64,000 bases of DNA from Ophthalmolycus amberensis (lineage: Eukaryota > Chordata > Actinopteri > Perciformes > Zoarcidae), in NCBI GenBank assembly GCA_024529925.1, contig JAFEUB010001428.1:803501-867500 (forward strand), given 5' to 3'. A model generated the notes under the pieces. It made no database searches and had not been told where the DNA came from. It worked only from the letters and a program-made list of their open reading frames with translations. Positions 40,112-52,100 of the stretch are shown piece by piece. Position numbers and translations under genes: made by a program. Position 1 is the first letter of the stretch. Each line of letters opens with the position of its first letter.

Positions 40112-43100
40112 AATCATGAATGTGTGTGTCTGGTGAGGCAGGCAGGCCGAGGTCCTCGGTTAAAGACAGGCATATGATTTCAATTAAGGTCCTGCACTAT
40201 ATTTCTCCTCCCCCTCCCTGAATACTGACATTAAAGACAATTATTTTTTGTATTACAAGTTTACTGAATTGGTATGTTTAAATATGCAAATGAGGCATTA
40301 TCTAATGGTAACTTTTGGGGAATTTAAGAGAAATTTAAAGACACAAATAGACAAAGTAGTGAAATAAACATCTAAATGTGTATTTTGGATGTTTTCTTTC
40401 CACTAGTCTGAAAGAAGACGTGTTATTGAAGCAAAAACGCCTAAAATTGCAAAATTGATCAGTGCATGAAAGCAGCGTTGACTTAATCAGGGTAACTTTA
40501 AGTCAGGTTGATGAAAAGATGAACTTGGTGCCTCTTGGCTGAATGCTCCTCAGTTAAACATAATGACGTTTTTTAGTTTACACGGAGGTAAATGCACATG
40601 CGCAACAGCCGACTTTCTTCCTTTTTCCCGGCTTCCTTTGTGTCTTTCTTTGTTCTTTGGCTTCCTGTCATCCCGAACTATTAGCCACGCTTGGTCAACA
40701 TTGTAAAACAGGTCAGTGAAGTCAGATGTCAGCCTGTATTTATGTGCATGTATAGAAGCAGACAACCCCGCTTCTCATGAATAGTTACTTCGCTTGAATC
40801 TCCTTCTTTCTCCGCAGCCACGCTCAAGAGAGAGACATTAGGAAATAGATGATCTCACAGATGGACTTTTTCAACAGCCTTGTTATGTTGAGTTTCTGTC
40901 GGAGATAAAGAAGTGAAGCTGCTCATATTAACTTTAAACTGTTTTGACTACATTGGGAAAACAAGATAAGGTTTCCAGGGGAATTAGGGCGATAAGACGT
41001 TCACCAGATCAACGTGACTTTCACTTTAAGACTAAATCTCCATTAAACCTGTATGTTGTCCAGACGTGAAAAGGTGGAATCAATCTTTTTAATGCGACGG
41101 TTGGCTTACAGCTGATTTGTGCAGTAAAAGGAAAACCAAGCCACCTTACCGTCAGAGCAACGTGAAAGCATTTGCAGGTCCTGAATGTTACCAAACTGGC
41201 ATTTTTATACGGCATGCACCAGATGTGCTGCCTTATAAATCCCAAAGCAAATATCTTTCTACTGCAGGCATGTGAGTAAAGACAAAAGGAATGAGGGGGG
41301 AGGGGGGTTCAGGTCTGCTGAGACAGAAGGAGTGTGAGGGTGATCATGGGTAAACATGTAAACAACAGGGAAATACACCGAAACAACCTGACAGGTGTGC
41401 ACATACACACCTTCTGGCACTGGGAGTTATTACAAAAACACTGTCGATGTGTGCTTTGTGTACGTCGACCAGCTGGTCTCACACAGCCAGCAGTTCCTCA
41501 CACCTCCTACATCATTGGTGTAAATTAGGCGTTATTTGGACAAACAGATCACATTTTGGAATCTAAATGGTTACTTTTCCCGCCTAAAAAATGATTAAAA
41601 CTTCACAAAAGCTTTTTTTTTCAAAGCTTAAAAACAGTGTTTTGTAAATACAGGATGATAAAGCTGGTAGTGCTGGTAAAGTAAGATCACAAAATGATGG
41701 ACCGCAGACGCGCCCTAGTTCAGGCAAAGAATAAGGTCAACAGGATGTTGTGCTGCTCAGATCGTTGAGCCCAGATGTGATTCATTTTGAGATTTGGGGC
41801 TACGTAAACAAAACTGACTTGATTTCTTCTTCAGGACAGTTTCCCCTCCGGTCAACAAAGGACGGGAATGTTTTTTTTATCTTGTCCGTATATCAACGTC
41901 AGCGTGCGATTACCTGTCCTCCTCTACATATTATGTTTGTACAGATTAGGAGTCATAAATGAAATGTCCTCACTGTCATGCCGCTGCAGGAGCATGAAAC
42001 ACAATATACTCAGGGATTTCCCTCCACTCGACTCCTTTCTTCTGTCAACACAGACATGAATAAGCTCGCCCGACAGTCCTCCAGTTATTGTACTGATTGA
42101 TATCTGCAGGTTTAATATAAATATGAGAAATGAATCATGGATTCTCAATAATACTTAAAACACATGTCGGGACAGAGATTTATTCTGAAGAACTTCACCC
42201 TTCCACCTCTGGGTTTGTTCTCAGGAAATGAAAGAGATGAATCGAGCTGTGGAATAAAGATTGCTCAAGTTCAAAAGGCCACTTTTTCAAATCCACCCAT
42301 CTTTTCCTGTTGAAACGCATGCAGAAATGTTCTTTTAAAGGAAGGGTGGAGATGTTTGGGTAGTAAGGTGGTACAGAAAGTAGGGAGATAAGTCCAGCAC
42401 CAGGGCCACATCTTCAGTGTGGATAGAAGGAGGGTAACGTTATCAGCTATATATCAAGATGTATTTCCTCTGTAGGATGCATTGCTAAATCAGGACTTGC
42501 ATCAGAAATATCAGTGAGACCTGGTGCAAATGTATCTGAGGGAATCAGTGATTTTATCACGTCGGTACTCCGTCTACGTCCACAAAACACAGAGGTTTCT
42601 GAACCTTTGATTAAGATCACATGAGGTCCACCATCTGTGCAAATAGCGCTAAAGATATCGAGAAGGATCTGGTTTCAGGCTTCAGAGTTTCTGGTTTACT
42701 CTGAGACAGAGCCACATAGAGCTGGGTGTTTCTGAGGGTTTGGCTCTGGAAGAGAAGCTACATGAACTTTAACCACGAGCGGCTATCTGCTGGTGTGTTT
42801 TTTGCTATGAAGGTTTTTTAGATTCATCTATCTTTTTTGGGGAAGAGTGGGAAGATGTGGTTTTAAATATCTCCAAAGTCACCCCGTCTTAACTACAGGA
42901 GGCGGGACAATAACAGGGCCAGGTTGTGGGCTCGTTGGTGTAGAGGAGGACTGAAAAGTGCTGATTACAGAAGACCTGTGTGTGTGTGTCAGGACGTGTG
43001 TGTGTGTGTGTGTGTGGTCCATGCGAGGGCCGAGGACACGATGACATGCAGCAGACCCATCTGTTGAAGTGACAGGGGTCCTGTCTGGAGAAGCTGTGAA

Positions 43101-46100
43101 CCTCCACCTCCTGCGGTTAAGGCACTTTAAGCTAGCCCAAAACACACACACAGTCACACACATGCACCTCACACTCATTCCAGTGGCTCAACAGTCCGAC
43201 TGTTTCCCATCCTGCTGCATTGCTTAACTTGTAAACAAGTCACTTTGTTTCAGCTAAAAATGTTTATAGTCTGGTCGTTGTGATAATGCGAAGCCCTGTT
43301 CAGTCTTTCAGAACGGCCGTCTATCTCGGAAATTCAAAACACTATGATAGGTGGTGACATCACTGCAAGCCGTGCAATAAAACTTTATCTGTGAAGTTCA
43401 GCCTCTGAGACGGACGAGCCGGGCTGGCAGTGTAGCGTTATCACTGAAGTGGGCTGATAGCTGTGGTAAACACCGAGAGGCTCAGTGATGTCACTGTGGA
43501 GCTAATGCATGAAAAGGGCGTTGACCTCGGCAGAAAGCAGGTCGAGTCTGAAGAGTGAAGCTGATGCAGAAGTGCCTTAAACCTGCATTCTCTCTAGTGT
43601 CCACCAGGGCACTCTGGTTGTATAGAAGTCTATGAGAAAATGACTCTACTTCTCTCGATTTATTACCTCAGTAAACATTGAGTAAACATGAGTTCATGGT
43701 CTCAATCTCTAGTTTCAAGTCTTCAACACAGCATGATGTTCATTCAGTACATTATGGTCCATTTAGAGTCAAATAGACCATAAAGCAGGGGATGCTTTAG
43801 GGCGGGGCTATCTAAAAATGTCTTATTCAGCGTTCGGTTGTACTTTGCTCCACCCTCTACTGTCGCTCCTGGTTGTAAGAAACAAGATGGTGAAGGCTAA
43901 AAACCATACAACCACGGCCATAAACCATGATGACGACAGCCAAAAACCAAGATAGCAACAGCCAAAAACAAGGATGGGTACGGCCAAAAAACCAAAAACC
44001 AAGATGGCAACGGCCAGAAACCAAGATGGAGGCGGCTTAAAACCATGGTGATAAAAGCTACAAACCAAGATAGCGATGGCCAAAAACCATGACGGTTAAG
44101 GCCAAAAACCAAGATGGTGACGGACAAAAACAGCTTCAAAACAGCCGTTCACAAACCAATGGGGGACGTCACAGTGACTACGTCCACTTCTTCCATACAG
44201 TCTATGGCAGGGGTCTTCAACTAAAATTCCAAAAGGTCCAGATTGAGAAAATCTCCTCGGGCAAAGGTCCGAAACATTACAATAATATCTAACTCGCGCT
44301 ATTTAGTGCCATTATTTATATATATATAGCACTGCAAACTTTATATATATATATATATTGAAGAAGCCTAGTAGTAGTAACAATGTCTCTGTGTAGTCAA
44401 CAACTGTCAAATTTAACTGGATGGATTATAAATAAATGTTCTTCTCATTTCAAGTACAATAAGGGCTGGATTAAAGAATAACTGACATAACAGAAAGCTT
44501 TTGAAAAATGTGCATCTTAAAATAAAGTAATTCATTTTAGAAACATTAATTTCACTGAATTGTCCTGCAGCTTTAAATTCAGTTCATTCAAGTGTGAAGT
44601 GATGTCAATTAAAAAGTCACAATATAATATTTTTGTCTTCTAAAAAGATAAATCAGTGAGCATGGACTTTATGTGTGGTTATTAACACTTGTTTCAGCTC
44701 TATTCTCTCTGGTAACAACATTGTTGGGACAGTGAATTCATGCGCTAGGATTCTGATCATTTTGGGCTCTTAGGTTTATTTTCTGTGTCTTCATTTCAGA
44801 TGTGAGTGGGTACGTTTGTTCAAAAGAGTTGTGCTTTGCCTCGTAGTGCGCTTCATTTGCCGCTTTTATCAATAGTTACGGTTTCTGAACATATGAGACA
44901 TGCTGGATTTAACTGCCTGCGGGAAGAATTAACATAGAAGAGTCTGTTCATTCATGCTTATAAATTATATTCTCTCTGAACACGTTTCTCTTTTTGGAGA
45001 ACGTCATGTGAGATAACCTCTCTGATTAGCGCAATTTTCCTGCTCTTGTTTCTATTTCCTCGTCTCTCCCCCGTGTGTCACGGTGTGTGTAAACCTCGCT
45101 CAGTCAGGAAACGTGTCAGAATACTCACATTTGATTGGCTGAGCTTTACAACGTATTGGTCGGTGTCTCCTGCACCGCTGAACAAGTACCGTAACGGCTG
45201 TATAAGATGCGCCGCTTAAAAGTAAAAACTCGCTGCCCAATATGTATGATTCCAAAATATCGATTTTAGGTCCTGGGTCCGGATGCAACTGCGTCTGGGT
45301 CCGGATCCAGACCGCGGTCCGCCAGTTAGAGACCCCTGGTCTATGGCATTGAGAGACACTGAGTGTCCAGTGGTGTAAGGTGCCTGTGCATCTGTCCTGC
45401 ATTAATCCAGCAGATTCTTCCAAACAGCTCCAACTGAACATCTGTGTGGCAAGAATGTAGAAAGTCTGCTCCAGCACGTCAAAAAGATAATTCAATCTTT
45501 CACGGTATCTCGGCTCTGTCAGCTTCTATAAACTCTTCAATCCATAAAGGAAGCAGCCAGGGAAAAAACCTTTTCTCAATATTTACACCACACAAGTTAA
45601 TTTGTTTTGACAGAAACATCTGCAGGACATCTAACGCGAGCTCCTTCTTAACAAGCCTTGCTGTTAAAGAGGGAAACTTCAGAAATGATGTGGAAAAAGC
45701 TTTTTTTCTCTCTCAATCCTCTCTGCTGCAAAGCCTCATTTCGGAACAACCACTGTTTTCGCCTTTGAAGAATTGTGGTTTACTACTCGGGGCACCACTG
45801 GGATTGTTTTCTCTTTTCACTCTCATTTCCTGAACCAAAACATAATGGCTTATTCTGTAATGGGCCCATTACCCTTTTTTCTTCCTCGCATTAGTAATTA
45901 TTTATCTGATGCAACATGCTCTTCTTTTACCTTTGTGTCCTTGTTTGTCTGGTTTTAAGGATGTCCATACTATTAACAGGGGATATCTTGTGATCATTTA
46001 TTTTTTTCTTCTTTCTTTGTAGAATTTCCGTCCCATCACCAGCGGATATGGCGGTTCCAATCGCAAACCTTCGTATACCCCTGAACCCCAGTCCCCCCAG

Positions 46101-49100
46101 GGCCAGTACCCACAGACACCCAAGTCCCCCCAGGGCATCCAGTACCAGCAGACACCCAAGTCCCCCCAGGGTATCCAGTACCCGCAAACACCCCAGTCCC
46201 CCCAGGGCATCCAGTACCAGCAGACACCCAAGTCCCCCCAGGGTATCCAGTACCCGCAAACACCCCAGTCCCCCCAGGGCATCCAGTACCAGCAGACACC
46301 CAAGTCCCCCCAGGGTCTCCAGTACCAGCAGACACCCCAGCCCACTCACCTGAATAACGGACACTCCAGACCCAACAACGGCCACAGCTACGGTTACGGG
46401 AACGGCAACGGGCACGCTCAGTACAACAACCCAGCAGGACTTTATCACAACGGCATCAATGGAGACCGATCTCTGCCGAGCAAGATGGGAGGCCTCAGCC
46501 TCAGCGCCACTCATAGGTGAGGTGATCAAAGGGAGCGCAGACAGAATGAAATGTATACAAATGGGTCCAAAGTCACACCTCCATTCAATGTTTTGACCAG
46601 GCGAATACCCCGGTTCTGAAGAGTGAAGCCAATGCAGGAAGGGTCTTGTACTTGCGCTCTCTCTACCTGGCCAGCAGGGGGTGACTCTTCTAGTCGCCAT
46701 CCAAATATGGTCACTTCCGTTCATCGGTTGCAAAAAAGCCAAGATGGCGGCGGCCGTAATTCAAGATGGCGGGTGCCAAATCGCCAAAACTTAGGCTTTC
46801 AGTCCACAAACCAATAGGTGACGTCACGATGACTGTCCATTTCTTATATACAGTCTATGTTTTTGACAAAATTAGTAGATTATTCAATTTTATCTGTAGG
46901 GCTCGTAATAGAAAATATGGAAATGTACGTGTTTAATCACCTTGTATCACCCATATTTACATTCTCTTATTCTTTTCATACAATTATTCTAACAATACGA
47001 ACATTCAGGCTCTCTCATGTGGCTCAAAGGTGTACCACAGATAAATAAATATAAGCCCATTCAAGAAATACTAAATTTATCGTGACGAGCCAAGTCAAAT
47101 CTCCTGTGTCCTGGTCTTTGGGAATGACTGGTCTAACAGACACAGAACGAGACACTTTGGATGTCTCTTGAGACGCCTGCATGTGGACTGGAGAAACAAT
47201 TTGTTGTGGTGCTTCCCCTCGAGTGGGCAATAAATGTGTGTGTTAAGTCTCCTTGTGGAGATTCCCAGAGTTCCCCAGGACCGGACTGGTGATCCGGACT
47301 AGGCCCACACGCATGCAAAGACACTTCCTTCAGACTCCTGGAAGGGAGTCCGGAGACAAACATGCAGTTTAAGCATGTCAGTATTTGAACACATCTGTCA
47401 GCAGTCCTGCTCATCTCCCAGAGGTTTCAGTGTATCGAGTGAACGGGATCCGTCTCGTTAGCGTTGGGAAAACTTGATGGATGAGTGAGCGGGAAGATTC
47501 CACAGCGCAAAGCTGTTGTGATTTAAGACTTCATGCCTGCGGACTCACATGTTAACGTGCGTCCGTCACTTCCATCTCAGTTTTCCTTTCTTTCTTTGGT
47601 GGTCTGGCATCTGTCATCTGTTCTTTTTTATCTTTTTGTTTAGGTTACTTCAGCTGCTCTAATTCCTCTCTAGCTCAAACATCACATCAGGACACCACCT
47701 GATAAAAGTCAACCAATACAGAGGCCAAATTTGATGCCAGAAATAAGACAAAACCAAGTTACCCCAATTACTTGTAGTCAGAACCTTAGCTCCTTTGTTG
47801 TCTTTACTTTATTACTAAAATAAATTGTTGAGGGTTAAACTTATTGATCTGAACTTCATTCAGAAAACAAGCATTTTAAAAGTTGTTTGCTTGTCGTATT
47901 GCTAACAAAGCATGAATCCAGACTTTTCCAAATCTTTATTTTGTAGTTATTTTGGCATCCTTTTTTATCTGTTTTATTTTGGGTTTATACAACTGTAGTA
48001 AACGAGTGGACATGTGACTTGCTAGATCCAGTGAATATGGCTCGGTGAGATTCACCGAGCACCGCCGGATGATGTTCTGTCATGTACCCAAAGCAGCAAT
48101 AGAGGTTATTTCGGCCATGATTGATGAAACTTTGCCCCCCCCCCCCCCTCCCTCTCTGGATAAAACTGAAAACAAGCAGATAAACTAATAATGACCACTA
48201 AAAGATACTATTTGCAAGATAGTCTTCAAGTCCAAGGGCTCTGGACCCACAGCCAGAATGCTAAACTGTCATCTAATTCTCATTAATTAGATTGCAGTAC
48301 AATAATACTGTATCTTCCCTCCCTTGTCTTTCTCAGCCCAGAGTCTCCCACACAGTCCCCTGGGGGTCGTAATGGATTCGACCCACATTCAGACGTCTAC
48401 AAGATGCTGCAGGACTACGAGGAGCCCGTCTCTGCACCCAAACAGTCCGGCTCCTTCAAATACCTCCAGGGAATCCTTGAGGCGGAGGATGGAGGTAGGG
48501 ATATCTGTGTGGAGGCTTACATGTGTGTAATGGTAGAGGTTTGAGAAAGATCGATTAATCGTTTCATCTATAAAATGTCAGAAAATATCACAAGATCCTT
48601 AACACAATTTCCAAAACCCAAAGCTGAAAATACAAATGGCTCTATTGGCCAAACTACTGGACATAACACAAAAATATTATCTTGAAACAAGACTTGAAAA
48701 CCAGCAAATTTTCAATTTTTTTCAAATTCACATTTTAGAAACGGCAAGCTCTCACTGAGCTATGAAGCCGTTCAATTTGATGGAATTTAAAGAGCTGAGA
48801 AATTTTGATTGCCTCAAAAAGTAATGCATCATGTGCAAAAAACTAACCTTTTTTTAAAAAAGAGGCCAAATTAAACCGGAAAAACAATCGCTGGCACATC
48901 ACCGACCAAATCATGTCTTTTGAGGATGTTGTATTTCTGTTATTCTGCAATGATATAAAGCCAGCTATTGTGACTTTGGTAGACTCAGCTGACAGTGTTT
49001 TAGTACTTGAGATTTGTGAGACTCAAAGTCTTGGTCTTAACCGTAACCCCTCAAAGTCTTGGTCTTGACTTGGTCTCAACCCCTCAATGTCTTGTCTCGG

Positions 49101-52100
49101 TCTCAACCCCTCAAAGTCTTGGTCTTGACTTGGTCTCAACCCCTCAAAGTCTTGGTCTTGACTTGGTCTCAACCCCTGGTCTTATCTCGGTCACAACCCC
49201 TCAAAGTCTTGTTCTCATCTTGGACACAACCCCTCAAAGTCTTGGTCTTAACTAGGTCTCAACCTGCCTTGGTCTTGGTCTTGACTCGGTTTCAACCCCT
49301 CAAAGTCTTGGTCTTGTCTCAGTCACAACCCTTCAAAGTCTTGGTCTTGTCTCTGTTTGGATACATGCTAGTTTGGGTCATGACTAGGTTTTGGTTTAGG
49401 TGGTCTTGACTACAACACCGGTAGCTGCTCTATGGTCAACAGACTATAAAAGTTGAAATGACGAATACTGTTGAGCAGATTAAATTAAACTGAGTACGCC
49501 TGTGTGCATCAAAGCAACTCTCAAACTATTTTCTTAACTCAAGTTTTTTTTATATACACATACGGTGGAAGTTTAGTTAAGAGTAAATATTTCCTCCTGA
49601 TTCCTGCCAGAGGAGCATCTTGCTCAGGGAGCTCCTCTCTCACTGTTTTTCCTCTGCTCAGTCTTACTGGCATAGTTTTCCTTTTATAGAAAGACACAGA
49701 CGGCGAGGTTAAGGGAGAGAGAGAGAGGAAGAGCGAGAGGGAACAAAAGAAAAGAAGAGACGGAGAAAGATTAAGCGCTCTAAATAGCTCACACGGATGA
49801 ACATGGGGGGAAGTTTTGGTTTGGCAAATTACTGCAAAAACAACTTCACAAAAGGTCAATAAAGTGAGAAATATGGTTTTCCTGTCTGCCTCCTGACCGC
49901 TCAGCATTCCAGCTTTTGAGGGGGAGTCATGTGATGCTGACAGCAGCTAATCCTCTGAACTAAACACTCTGTCCAGGTTCCATGTTTACCATGAAGCAGG
50001 GCTAAAGCTGGGAAAGTCGTCGTTATAAGCCAAGTGTTGGTATGTGAAGGCGGAAATAGCCTGGACCTCAAAGAAGTGGGTTTATAACCTGTTAGCACAG
50101 ATTGTTTATTATCAATGTTTCTCTTAACCTCAGCAACACTGAGGCGTCTGAATCCTTCTTACTCTTGGTGGAGTTTTACCAGCTGTGAACTCATGAAGCT
50201 GCAGGATGCTCAGTAACCTTTTCCATGATGAATATAGTCATCCATGGAAACTCTTAATTCTCTTAAATTAGAGAATCTCCTTCCAAAGACTTGCATTCAA
50301 GGATCATTTATTTTCATTACAAAACATAATCAGGAGTGCGTTCCTGTAGTGCAATTTTTGAACTTGCATTCGGAGGAATGTTGACAGCTGGGGTCGGTCG
50401 ACTCCACTTTCGGTGGACGGTGATTGTCTTAATGTCCGCCGCACTTTATCCAATCTCCACCCTTCCTTCTCTGATATTGATGAGTGTATCTCAGTCATAG
50501 GCAGTAGACCATCCACTATAACAAAACAACAAAAACAACCCCTTATTGGCGAATATGGCTTATCGACGATCGGCAGTTGGTATCGGAGGCAAAAAAATGT
50601 GATCGGAGCGACTCTAAGAGTCTAATTTGCTCCGTTTCTTGTGCTGACCGATCGGTGACTGTATGATACGAACCATACGTTTTGTGATCGATCCCTCACT
50701 TTTTCAAATGTTATTTTCAGAAGAAAAAAAAGTTTTATATTTGGGCCAATATGGTATTTTGAAAAAGCCAAACCACTTCTGTGAAGCCCAGAATAATAGC
50801 CCCAATAATGTATCACATCTTTGATATCAGCTTTATCACCCAGACTTCACTTTTTGTTTATCAATCAAATGGAAATAGATACTGGAATGATATATTGTCA
50901 TTGTTGGTCAAATTATAAATTATAGCCAAAACATATATATGTTAAAGCCATCCAGATGGAAAAGCCTCAATTTCTCATATTTCAGAATAAATCAATCACT
51001 GAGTCTCTCAGAGTAAAAACTTCCCGCTCGGCTCTCACATCTCTGGGTCTCTACCTTTTGATGTTTGAGCCGACAGGATAATCCACAAGGAACAACAGCG
51101 ACTGCTCCTGCAGCGAGGCCTGGAGCCCAGCCAGAACACACTGTCTCCTTAATGTAGGTCTTACCATCTCACTCAAAGCCACGAGAGCTTTAAGAAGGAG
51201 ACAGTCTCTAGTGACGGACAAAGAGGGCTGGAGGGAGAGAGACGCTGCTGATGGATGAAAGAGATTTAAAGAGGACCCTCTTTTTCGTCTGCTGTCTGTG
51301 GTCTTTCAGCGTGAAGGTTGACTGACGGGCTAAGCCCTGGATGAAACAAGGGGACACATCAGGTTTACATTGGGATCATTTTAAAAGAAAATCTCTCCGT
51401 TGATGTTTGGTGGTGTCATTTCATCTGTGCGAGTGTGAAATCCTCCCACAAATGTTGATAAGTCTGTCACTTGGTTATTGTGAAACAAGTCAAATTTACA
51501 ATCGAGCACTCAGGTTAAAGTCAAACCATCCGGCTGTTGAATGCATACCTTGCTGTCAGGCTTTTAAATCACAGTTGGTCCCCTTTTGAAGGTGAAAGCC
51601 CTGCAGAGGCCATGTTGACTTTCAGGGGCTTTTAAAGTTAAAGCAAACAACAGTGTCAGTTTACCCAGAATTCCTCAGACCCTGCCATGATTTGGAAACA
51701 GTGTGAATGAAAGAGGGGTGGAGTGAAAGTACAATACTGATGTTAAGTTTGGGTGTTTGAAGCAATATTACCTGAGGTTGATCAAAGACAGAACGTTGTA
51801 CCAATGTGAGGGAGATCTTTACCACAACATGTCACGGTATTACACTAAGCCTTTACAGACTTAACTGTCTCTGTATGTTTAAAAGAAATGCACATAAATG
51901 TAAATAACTTCCTGTTAAATGTGAAGATTTGGGATTGCTCTGTTGCTGAAGAGATCTTTTATCATTTCCACCTTCATGAATGAGGTGAATTTAAGGGGAA
52001 GACGGAGAGGAGCCAGCATGGCGGAGGAGTGTTTCTCCAAAAGTTGGAAAAATAAATAAACAAAATTCCAGTGACCTTTTTTAGTGAAACTTCATCCATT

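Noticed and set aside
45927..46742. Minus-strand open frame of 271 codons over pdlim4 exon 4
   Set aside because: It is the shadow of the 36-bp coding repeat and its flanks; the plus-strand frame is spliced, in phase and homologous to PDLIM proteins.
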